DNA from: Bifidobacterium platyrrhinorum | GTDB lineage: Bacteria > Actinomycetota > Actinomycetes > Actinomycetales > Bifidobacteriaceae | Direction of reading: 5' to 3' | NCBI RefSeq assembly: GCF_010667645.1 | Contig: NZ_WHZV01000010.1 | Location: 22,224 to 86,223, forward strand | DNA length: 64,000 bases | Shown here: positions 44,861 to 54,400 of the stretch, in pieces | How the letters are laid out: every line of letters starts with the position of its first letter | How positions within the stretch are numbered: the stretch's first letter is position 1 | Program-made: the position numbers and the translations under genes | Notes under the pieces: generated by a model | Seen by the model: only the letters and a program-made list of their open reading frames with translations | Databases searched by the model: none | Told to the model about the DNA's origin: nothing

Positions 44861-47272
44861 CTAGGCAGCCACCACGGCCAGGGCGACGAGCGCGGCCAGA
44901 TACAGCACGAGCACGGCGGCGAACGCCACGTCGCGTGCGGCGACGCGCATCACACGCCAATGCGTGCGGCGGATGCCCTCCTCGTAGCAGCGGGCGTCCA
45001 GGGCGAGCGACAGATTGTCCGCATGGCGCAGCGCGCCCGCGAAGATCGGCACGATGATCGCCGTCATCGCCTTCACCCGCTGCGGCAGCGACCCAGTCTC
45101 GATGGAGCCGCCGCGCGCCGCCTGCGCGTCCGCCACCGCCTGCGCCTCCACGGCCAATGTGGGGATGAAGCGCAGGGCGAGGCTCAATACGAGCGCGATC
45201 TCCTGCGTGTGCACGCCCAGCCGATGCAATGGTGACAGCAACGCGGCGAACGCGTCGGTGATCGCGGTGGGCGTGGTCGTCGCCAGGAACACGGCCCCCA
45301 GGATGATGACCAACGCGAAACGGCACGTGTACAGCACCGCCGTGGCCACGCCGTCGTCGGTCACCGGCACGGGGCCGACGGAGAACAGCGTGGAACCGGT
45401 GCGCACGAAGAACACGTTGAGCAGGCCCATCACGGCGAACAGGCCGAGGAACATCCTCACCGAGCCGAGCAGTCTCGCGGGCCTGAGCCGTGCGGCGGCC
45501 ACCACGCCCGCGGTGAACGCCGCGCCGGCCAGCAGTTGACAAACGTCGCCGATGCCGAACGCGGAGAACATCGCCACGAGGAACGCCACCATCTTCACAC
45601 GCGGGTCCAGCCGCGCGACGGGTGAGGATTTGGCCGTCGCGCGGGAGGCGTCCCGTACGGCGCGTTGTGGGGCGTTCCGCGGCCCCCTCCGCGCGACGGC
45701 CTGCGAACCATCCGAGTCATGACGTGCGAAGGCGGTTCCGGTCGGGGCTCCGTCCGCGGCCCCGGTACCGGCATCGTGCGTGGCGCCGACGGGGATGCCG
45801 AGCTCGTCATGCGTCGTTCCCGCGCCGGTCAGCGTCGCCATGTCGACCACCCGGTCGGCCACGCGTCGCGCCTCCGTATGACTGTGCGTGACGACGAGGA
45901 CGGTCACGCCCCGCGCGTGCAGGTCGTCGATGAGCCGGTAGACGCGTTCGCGCGCGTCCGCGTCCAGGCCGGCGGTCGGCTCGTCCATGACGAGCAGCTT
46001 CGGTCGGCAGGCGATGACCCCCGCGATGGCGGCGAGCCGCTGCTGGCCGCCGGACAGGTCGAACGGGGAGCGGTCGGCGAGCCCGTTCATGCGCGCCACA
46101 CGCAGCGCCTCGTCCACACGTTCGTCGATCTCGGCTTGCGGCAGGCCTTGGTTCGCGGGGCCGTACGCCACGTCGTCGCGAACCGTGTCCGCGAACAGCT
46201 GCCGTTCCGGATGCTGCATGACCAGCCCCACCGTGCGGCGCAGCGTGGCCAGTTCTCGCCGTTTCGCCGTGTCGACGCGCATCCCGTCCACGGTGATCGA
46301 GCCGGAATCCGGCTTGGCGAGCGCGCACACGAGCCGCAGCAGTGTCGACTTTCCGGAACCGTTCGCGCCCATCAGCGCCACCGTCTCGCCCTCGCGCACC
46401 TCAAGCGACACGTCGTCCAGGATCGGCCCGTCCCCGCCCGCATACGCGTACGACACATGCGACACCGACAGCATCACATCCCGTCCCTCCCCGGCCGGCC
46501 TGGCAGGGGAAGGACCGGCCGCAGTGGAGCGGGAAACGCCGGAGCCGTCGTTGCCGGAAACCGAACATTCCTCCCCATCGGCCACGACCCGCCCGCCGTC
46601 AAGCCTCACGATCCGTCCGGCCCGCGCGATCTCATCCGCATGATGCGTCACGTGCACGATCGTCGTACCCGCCGCATGCAGTTCGTCGAGCACGTCCATC
46701 ACCTCGCGCCGCGCCAGCGGGTCGAGCATGGCGGTCGGCTCGTCGAGCACGAGCAGGCGCGGGCGCATGGCGAGCATGCCGGCGATGGCGGCGCGCTGCT
46801 GCTGCCCGCCGCTCATGCGGATCGGGTTCGCGCGGCGCATGTCGTCCAGTCGCACGGCGTGCAATGATTCGGCGATGCGCTCGCCGATGCCGCCGCGTCC
46901 GTTGCCGTCGTCGCCGTCGCGCGGCACGCCGAGGTTCTCCGGCCCGAACGCCACGTCGTCCTCGAGCACGGTGGTGACGAGCTGGTCCTCGGGGTTCTGG
47001 AACACGGCGCCGATGCCGCGGCGTGCGGCACGGTAGGCGTCCGCGTCGGGGCCGGCGGGGGAGAAGACGGTGCGGCCGAGCAGGATCACCGTGCCCGAGT
47101 CGGGGGCGGCCAGACCCGCGATGAGGCGGGCGAGCGTCGATTTGCCCGAGCCGTTCGCGCCGGTGAGCGCCACGTAGTCGCCTTCGCGGACGGTCAGGGA
47201 GGCGTCGTCGAGCGCCCAGGCGGCGCCGCCGTCATAGCTGAAGCGGATGTGATCGAGTTCGGCGAGGTTCAC
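44861..47272 (-). CDS. ECF transporter energising module, ATPase-ATPase-T subunit fusion
   Basis: An 803-residue protein. The first ATPase occupies about residues 1-240 (Walker A GANGSGKST, signature MSGGQQQRAAIAGMLAMRP, Walker B LLVLDEPTAMLD). The second ATPase is about 265-495 (GANGSGKST, LSGGQQRLAAIAGVIACRP, LLVMDEPTAGLD). A disordered linker follows, then a membrane T subunit of about 250 residues (SPVARLDPRVKMVAFLVAMF to the end). T motifs are AQAARGGSIETG and LALDARCYEEG; the second has ARC in place of ARG. Separate ecfA1, ecfA2 and ecfT genes are usual, so this is a three-way fusion. It follows the riboflavin S-component gene by three bases. Confidence 0.9.
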   Translation of the reverse strand: MNLAELDHIRFSYDGGAAWALDDASLTVREGDYVALTGANGSGKSTLARLIAGLAAPDSGTVILLGRTVFSPAGPDADAYRAARRGIGAVFQNPEDQLVTTVLEDDVAFGPENLGVPRDGDDGNGRGGIGERIAESLHAVRLDDMRRANPIRMSGGQQQRAAIAGMLAMRPRLLVLDEPTAMLDPLARREVMDVLDELHAAGTTIVHVTHHADEIARAGRIVRLDGGRVVADGEECSVSGNDGSGVSRSTAAGPSPARPAGEGRDVMLSVSHVSYAYAGGDGPILDDVSLEVREGETVALMGANGSGKSTLLRLVCALAKPDSGSITVDGMRVDTAKRRELATLRRTVGLVMQHPERQLFADTVRDDVAYGPANQGLPQAEIDERVDEALRVARMNGLADRSPFDLSGGQQRLAAIAGVIACRPKLLVMDEPTAGLDADARERVYRLIDDLHARGVTVLVVTHSHTEARRVADRVVDMATLTGAGTTHDELGIPVGATHDAGTGAADGAPTGTAFARHDSDGSQAVARRGPRNAPQRAVRDASRATAKSSPVARLDPRVKMVAFLVAMFSAFGIGDVCQLLAGAAFTAGVVAAARLRPARLLGSVRMFLGLFAVMGLLNVFFVRTGSTLFSVGPVPVTDDGVATAVLYTCRFALVIILGAVFLATTTPTAITDAFAALLSPLHRLGVHTQEIALVLSLALRFIPTLAVEAQAVADAQAARGGSIETGSLPQRVKAMTAIIVPIFAGALRHADNLSLALDARCYEEGIRRTHWRVMRVAARDVAFAAVLVLYLAALVALAVVAA

Positions 47273-47275
47273 GGT

Positions 47276-47878
47276 TTACTTGTCGAGCAGCTTGGTGATC
47301 GGCTTGTAGATGACGAACGTGACGACCGCGTGGATCGCGAACTTGAGCACGTTGAACGGCAGCAGCACCGGCACGATCATGGCGGCGACCTGCGCGACGG
47401 TCATGTGCGCGTAGATCGGCGTGATGACGAGGTTGCCGAGGATGGCCGCGGCGAGCGCGACGATCGCGCCCACGACGATGCCGATGATCGCGCCCTTGCG
47501 CGTGCGGTTGCGGCGGTAGATGACGGACGCCGGCAGCGACAGGGCGAGCGCGACGAGGATCGCCATGAGGGCGCCCCACGGGTCGGTGAACGCGTGCGGC
47601 AGGAAGCCGAGCACGGAGACGATGGCAGCGGCGGCCGGGCCGAACGCGAAGCCGGCGATGAGGCTCACGATGCCGGACGGATCGTATTTGAGGTACGGTG
47701 CGGCCGGGAAGATCGGCAGTTCGATGAAGCTGGTGACGATCGCCAGCGCGACGAACAGCGCGTAGACGGCGATGCGGCGGGTGGACCAGCGGCCGGAGTC
47801 GGCGACGCCCGTGGCGTGCGTCCCGGTGGCGTGGTCGACCGGCTTGGACTGGATATGGCTATCAGAAGATACGCTCAT
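47276..47878 (-). CDS. ribU: Riboflavin ECF transporter substrate-specific (S) component, RibU-type
   Basis: A 200-residue membrane protein with about six hydrophobic segments. The first segment carries RRIAVYALFVALAIVTSFIELP followed by FPAAPYLKYDPSGIVSLIAGFAFGP, the typical RibU/ECF-S motif. Riboflavin specificity is strongly supported by the FMN riboswitch just upstream. It is the first gene of the transport operon with the fused ATPase-T module 3 bases downstream. Confidence 0.92.
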   Translation of the reverse strand: MSVSSDSHIQSKPVDHATGTHATGVADSGRWSTRRIAVYALFVALAIVTSFIELPIFPAAPYLKYDPSGIVSLIAGFAFGPAAAAIVSVLGFLPHAFTDPWGALMAILVALALSLPASVIYRRNRTRKGAIIGIVVGAIVALAAAILGNLVITPIYAHMTVAQVAAMIVPVLLPFNVLKFAIHAVVTFVIYKPITKLLDK

Positions 47879-47888
47879 GCTGAGCTCT

Positions 47889-48035
47889 CCGTTTCTTCCA
47901 TCCGGACTGTGACCGTTGGCTCCGGATTCTCACCGGATCGGCCGCCGCAGCGGTTCGCGGGCTTCCCGATCCCTCCCGTTATGAATCCCGGGGGCCGGGT
48001 TACCGCCAGTAAGGAATTGCACCTTCCCTGAAACT
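47889..48035 (-). promoter_or_regulatory. FMN riboswitch (RFN element) upstream of ribU
   Basis: On the minus strand the consensus blocks occur in order: AGGGAAGGTGCAATTCC near the start, ACTGGCGGTAA, GAAGCCCGCGAACCG, GATCCGGTGAGAATCCGGAG, CCAACGGTCACAGTCCGGATG and GGAAGA. They lie immediately before the ribU ribosome binding site. FMN binding would repress ribU, and so link uptake to intracellular flavin. Confidence 0.96.
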
Positions 48036-48402
48036 GACAGGCAACTGTATACGCGGATGGGTGGATTTGCGCAAATCGGGTTTCGCTGTGCGGGCAATGA
48101 CCGGCCGAAGGAGTGCCGGGGGCGGGGTGCGCATGACACCCCTGACATGCGTTCGACGGTGTCGGCCGCATCTGCCCGGATATGTTGGTAACGCTGCCAT
48201 TTCGCCGACACTCCGGCGGTTGCCATATCCGTGATTTCTGTTACCCGAAAAGGGGCAACGCTGTCCATGATGTGGATGCGAATCTGCGATATTGGACATA
48301 CGGGCACGGCGTGTCCGCTTATTTTCCAACCGGTTCGATACCCCGGGGAAAGCGCCTGTTCCTAGGGGGGGGGGGTAAACCCTTTGCTCAGCAGCAACGA
48401 CG
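48036..48402. other. Divergent intergenic region, ribU / pilus operon
   Basis: About 370 bases between the FMN riboswitch and the pilus adhesin gene. It holds the ribU promoter and the pilus promoter. The one standout feature is an 11-G run (48365-48375). A frame from 48182 reads through the run and ends at 48421, but it has no good codon pattern, and its functional status is unclear. Confidence 0.4.
48365..48375. repeat. Poly-G tract (11 G) upstream of the pilus adhesin gene
   Basis: Eleven consecutive G residues lie about 80-110 bases before the candidate starts of the adhesin gene. A TAA in the adhesin frame follows immediately after the tract (48376-48378), so length changes cannot fuse an upstream reading frame to the adhesin. 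Any phase switching would act through promoter spacing, mRNA structure or translational coupling. Confidence 0.9.
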
Positions 48403-48474
48403 TTGCGACATCAAGAGATAGGAAACAGAGACCGCCGAAAGGGAGGTGTCCGGAAGTTGCGTGGTTCGGATGTC

Positions 48475-51400
48475 ATGAATCATGTCCGCCGGGTCGTGCG
48501 CCACGTGCGCTCGGCCGCGACGCGGCGTCGCGTCGTGGCCGTGGCGCTCGCCGCCGCCATGCCGCTCACGTGCTCGGCATCCGCCGCCGGCACGCGTGTA
48601 TCCGTGGACACGTCCGGTTTCTCCGAGGCGCCGGTCACGGTCATCTCCGACGGCAAGGTCGTCACCGACCCCACCGTGGTCGCCGCGGCGGCCTCCTCGT
48701 ACGGGAGTTCCGGCGGAAACGCGGTGACGGTGGCCGACACGGGTTCCACGGGCAACGAAGGCACCAACGGTAATAGCAACACGAACGGCAACGCCAATGG
48801 CGGCGATGCAAACGCACACGGTGATGTGAGCGGTAACAACAATACCAAGGACAACAACGCGGGCGACGGCTCCACCGGTGATGCCGGCGACGGCGCAGGC
48901 AACGGTTCCGACGGTTCCTCCGACGGCACGGGATCCTCGGACGGTGCCGACGGTACCGACGGTGCGAACGGGCAGAACTCTTCCGCACAGGGCGATGAGC
49001 GGAACAATGATCAGGACGCGGCCGCGCAGGACGACGCCGCGCAGCCCCAGGCCGCGACGAGCGCGCTCGGCGGCCGCGACTACGAGGGCCAGGTCACCAA
49101 GACCATCAACGGCAAGACGTTCATCCTCATCGGCAACGAGCAGCAGCTGCGCGCCATCGGCTCGGACAAGAAGGTCGTCGGCCGCATCGTCAAGGTCACG
49201 CAGACCTGCACGCATCTTGGCCTCGCCCAATACGGCTGGAAGGACAACGAAGGTTCCGAGTCCGTCGAATACGCCGGCGACGCCGACCTCGCGGCGGACG
49301 GCACGTTGCGTGAGGAAGCGGGCAACGACCATGACGGCGCGCTGACCTGCCTGACCGGCATCAACGAGGGCAAGACCCGCACCAAGTACTACGCGCTCGA
49401 CGACGCCGGCAACCACACCGACGTCGACAAGGCCGTCACGACCTACACGAACGACGCGAACTACATCATCTTCCGCGACATCGACCTGAGCTCCGCCAAC
49501 TGGACCCCGCTCATGTTCTCCGGCACTATGCTCGGCGCCGTGAGCGCCGACACCGCCACCGCCGGCACCCTGTGGAGCACGCTTGGCACCGACGGCGCCA
49601 GCGTCAACGGCGGGGTCGCCAAGCCGGTCATCTCCAACGTCACCGTGAGGCAGACCGGCAAGATCAACCACCAGAAGCAGTCCGGCGTCGGCTTCTTCGC
49701 CACCGTGAGCAGCCCGACGGGCATCGCGGCCGACGGCAGCAAGCTCACCAGCGCGGGCGCGACCACCGTCGACAACCTGCGCCTCGAACACGTCGACGTC
49801 TCCAACACGGCGACCGAGACCGAGGACACGGCCACCCTGGTCGGCGTGCTGTTCAAGGTTCTCAGCGGCCTTCTCAGCGGTATCGGCGGCATCGTCGACT
49901 GGGCGACGCATCTCCTCCCCGGCGTCAACACGAACCTCAAAGGACTGCTTACGGACCTGCTCACCCTGCGCGCCAAGGACCCGACCCTGTTCGCCACCGG
50001 CGCGTTCGCCGGCCGCGTGGACGGCCAGGTGCGCATCAGCGACTGCGAGGTCGCCGACGCGAAGGTCTCCAACGTGAAGGGCATGACCGGCGGCTTCGTC
50101 GGCTATTCCACCGGCGAGACCGAATACGACCTCCTGTCCGACGCGCTCGGCGGGATTGTGGACGTGCTCGGCAAGGTGCTCAACTCCATCCCCGGCCTGG
50201 GCGTGGGCGACCTCGTCACCTGGCTGCTCAACGGCAACCTGCTCACGGTGAGCGAGCTCATCCCCATCGGCTACCACAACCCGGTCATCTCGAACTCCTC
50301 CGTCGACGGTTTCTCCAAGGGCACCGTCATCGGCAACGACGACTCCTCCTACGCGGGCGGCTTCGTCGGCGCGCAGATCGGCACCATCATCGAGAACTCC
50401 TCCGTCACCAGCGCCAACGCGTTCACCGTGAAGGCGAAGGACTACGCGGGCGGCTTCGCCGGCGTGACCCGCAACGGCGACGTGGGCGGCCTCGTCAAGT
50501 CGCTCGGCATCGACCTGCTGTCCGCGCTGCGCCCGCAGAGCCTCATCGAGGGCAGCACGCTCAACGCCACCGGCGGCGTCACCGTCACCGCGGAACACTA
50601 CGCGGGCGGCTTCGCCGGCGCCATGGCCAACGCCTACGCCGTCAACGACGCCATGACCGGCTCCGCAGACGTCACCGCCACCACCAGCGGCAAGGAGAAC
50701 GACACCGCGGGCTACGCCGGCGGCTTCACCGGCTACGCCTCCGTCGGCTGGGGCCTCGAGATCGGCACCGACGACGCCACGGACACGTCCCTGGTGAAGA
50801 ACCTTGTCACGCTGATCACCAACCTCACCAGCGACGCCGAAGGCGGCATGCTGCTGTCCGTCGCCGGCGTGAACCCCTCCGCCATCCTCGGCGCGGACAT
50901 GCGCGCCTCCATCACCGTCACCTCGAAGGGCGACTACGCGGGCGGCATCGCCGGCGCCGGATCCGGCACCATGATCGCCGACTCCAGCGAGGCGAACCTC
51001 AACACCCTCTCGTACTGGAAGTACGACACGACGCTCCACCCGCGCCGCGCCTACCCGGCCTCCCGCAGCACCACGCTCGACGGCCTCGCCAAGGTGAACG
51101 CCGCGGGCTCCTACGCGGGCGGCATCGCCGGCACCCTGCAGCCGGTCATGGTCGCCGGCCTGCTCAACAGCGTCCTGACCGTGGGCGACACCAGCATCCT
51201 GAAGAAGGTCAATGAGTTCGCCTCCTTCCTCGTCCAGAACGTCACCCTCACCGGTGGCAAGGACGGCCTTGCCGTCACCGCCGGGACCAACTACGCCGGC
51301 GGCGCCATCGGCTGCGCCACGGGCGGCGACGTCACCGGCGTCGCGCTCACCAACCTCGGCAAGGTCTCCGCCAAGGCCGAAGCCGGCGGCTTCATCGGCT

Positions 51401-54400
51401 TCTCCGGACCGGGCAAGGCCGTCGGCGCCTCCAGCCTCGACGTGCTCGGCCTCATCAAACTGTCCGGACTGCTGTCCGTCGCCGAATACTCCTCCGTCGA
51501 CGTGCGCACCGCATCCGTCACCGGCGTCGACGCGGGCTTCACCGTGGCCGCCACGGGCGTGAGCGAAGGCAGCGACCCCGGCACCTACCCGGCCGGCGGC
51601 TTCTACGGCCAGGCCAACTCCACCGACACGGCCGACGCCCACGTGACGGGCCTCAAGTCCGTCACCGCGGAATCCTCCAAGACCGGCGGCATGGCCGGCG
51701 GTTTCGTCGGATACTCCACCGTCGGCGGCCTCGCCGAGGCGTTGAACGGCTCCGGCGGATCCAACGTCATCAGCATCCTCAAGGTCGACAACCTGCTCGG
51801 CGCCGTGCCCTACCTCATCCCGCACTACATCTACACCGACGTGAAGTACGTCGACGGCGGCTTCGTCGAAGCCGACAAGGCCGGCGGCTTCGCGGGCACG
51901 TTCCAGAGCGGCCGCGTCAACAGCCTCACCGACAAGGAGCAGGAGGACGCCGCGCTCGTCGGCTTCGTCGACCAGGCGAAGGCCGACCCGTTCGCCGTCG
52001 TCAACATCGACCATGTGACCGGCGGCGCCTACGCCGGTGGCTTCGCCGGGCAGGTCGTCTCCGGCGCGCTCGCCTCCGCGGGCGAGGGCGGCCTGAGCGT
52101 GCTCGGCAAACTCAACGGCGTGAGCGTGGCCAACATCCTCTCCCTCGCCCAGGCGTACGTGCCGTTCGTCGTCTACGCGGGCGTGCATTCCGACGCGACC
52201 ACCGTCACCGGCACGGCCGACGGCAACGCCGACTACGGCCTGCTCGTCACCGCGCGCCGCCTCGACTCCGGCGACGCCGAATCCGGTTCCGCCGGCGGCT
52301 TCGCCGGCTACGTCTCCGCCGCGCAGATCTCCAGCTCGTCGGTCACCCAGCTGCGCCGCACCGACGTCAAGGCGCCCTCGGACCTCGAGACCACGGACAC
52401 GACGCAGATCGCGAACACCTATCTCAACGACCAGGCCAGCAAGTACGCGGTGGACGGCGCCCGCTACGCGGGCGGCTACATCGGCAAGATCGACATCGGC
52501 TCCACCGCGGCCGTGGCCGACAGCATCAGCCTGTTGGGCGGCGCCATCGACCTGAGCGACCTGCTCAGCGCGCTCGACGTCATCGTCTCCACCGTGGAAC
52601 GGTCCGACGTGACCGGCGGCATCGGCGGCTACTCGGTGCGCGCCAGCGACACCTCCGACAAGGACAACCCGCTCGGCATGGCCGGCGGCTTCGTCGGCGA
52701 CATCGAAGGCGGCCACATCCAGCAGTCCGACGCGCACGAGTTCGTGTACATCATCGGCCAGATCTCGGCCGGCGGCTACGTGGGCACCATGCAGCCCGGC
52801 GCCGTGGCGAACGTGCTCAAGGACGCGGACGTGGTCAAGAGGATCGCCAACGTCGACAATCTCCTGTCCCTCGTGCAGGACTTCGTGCCCACCATCCGCA
52901 ACTCGTCCACCGATGCGGCCATCTGCGGCGGCGCCGTGCGCGCCCAGGCGACCTCCGGCGAGAAGACGCGCCGCGGCATGGCCGGCGGCTACGTGGGTCA
53001 CAACCGCGGCGGCCACATCTGGGGCATGGACACGCGCGACTGGTCCAGCATCCGCGGCAAGGACGTGGACAAGCCCACGCCCGAAACCGCATACGCGTCC
53101 CGCATCCGCAGCGTGTACGGCCAGGAGATCGCCGGCGGCTACACCGGCTTCATGGAGGCCGCGGACACCGCCGACGGCGGGTCCATCAGCCTGCTGTCCG
53201 GACTGGTCGAGGTCAACGACGTGCTCGGCGCGCTCGAGCTCGTCTACCCGACCGAGGAGCACACCAAGGTCGACGGCCCGCTGCGCAACGCGAGCATCGA
53301 CCAGTGGGACGCGTGGGTGAACAACACCGGCAAGTACGGCGCCTACGGCAAGGAGTTCGACGAGGTCCTCCAAAACAGGAAGAGCGACATCGACACGCAG
53401 GAGAAGCTCGACGCCTACCTCGCCGGCTACGTGTACGGCTTCAACGTGGTCGCGGGCCGTGACGGGTACAAGGCCGACGCCCACCTGCGCGACTCCGGCG
53501 TGGCCGGCGGCCACGTGGGCATCATGCGCACCGGCACCATCACCGACGGCCAGTCGTGGGACGTGCGGACCGTCTCCGCCATGCGTTCGGCCGGCGGCTA
53601 CGCGGGCACCATGGAATCCGGTTCGGCCGCCCGCTTCGGCAGCGTGAGCCTGCTCGGCCTCGGCGTCGACCTGGGCTCGCTCGTCACCACGCCGCAGGTG
53701 TTCGTGCCCGTCATCAAATCCTCCTCCGTGACCGGCTACCGCAAGGGCATGAAGGTCGAGGCCACCGGCGTGAACATCACCAACGGCACCGGCAACGCCG
53801 GCGGCTACGTCGGCATGGCCGTGGGCGGCCAGATCTGGGGCGACCGAGACTCCAACGGCAACGCATTGGACGCCGAGAAGAACCCTGACGCCATCGCGGC
53901 CGGCGCGGACGTGGACAACCTGCGCAAGGTGAGCGGCCACAACAACGTGGGAGGCTACGTCGGCATCGCCACCTCCGGCGCCACCGCCGGCGTGGACACG
54001 AACGACACCACCGACGGCATCCTCGGCGACCTCATCGGCGGCCTCGTGGGCGACCATTCCGGCACGGCCGCCAACCCGGCGGGCCTCATCAGCGTGCTGC
54101 AGGCCACGGTCACGACCATCCGCGGCGCGCACGTGAGCGCCGACAGCAGCGAATGGGGCTACACCGTGGAGGGCGGCGCCTACCAGGCGACCGACGGCAC
54201 CACCGCCTACGCGCTCAACGCCGGCGGCTTCGCCGGCTCCCTGCAGGCCGCCATCCTCGGCGACCGCGACTCCGCCAAGGGCACCGGCACCGGCGTGGAC
54301 ACCGCGAAGAACGACCCGTCCGAGGTGACCGTCACCGGTCTGCGCGGCGTGGAGGGCGGCCAGTACGCGGGCGGCTTCGTCGGCCTCGCCGACATCTCCT

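Noticed and set aside
48182..48421. 79-codon frame passing through the poly-G tract
   Set aside because: It has no ribosome binding site and atypical codon use. It was kept only as a possibility for leader coupling and is not called as a gene.
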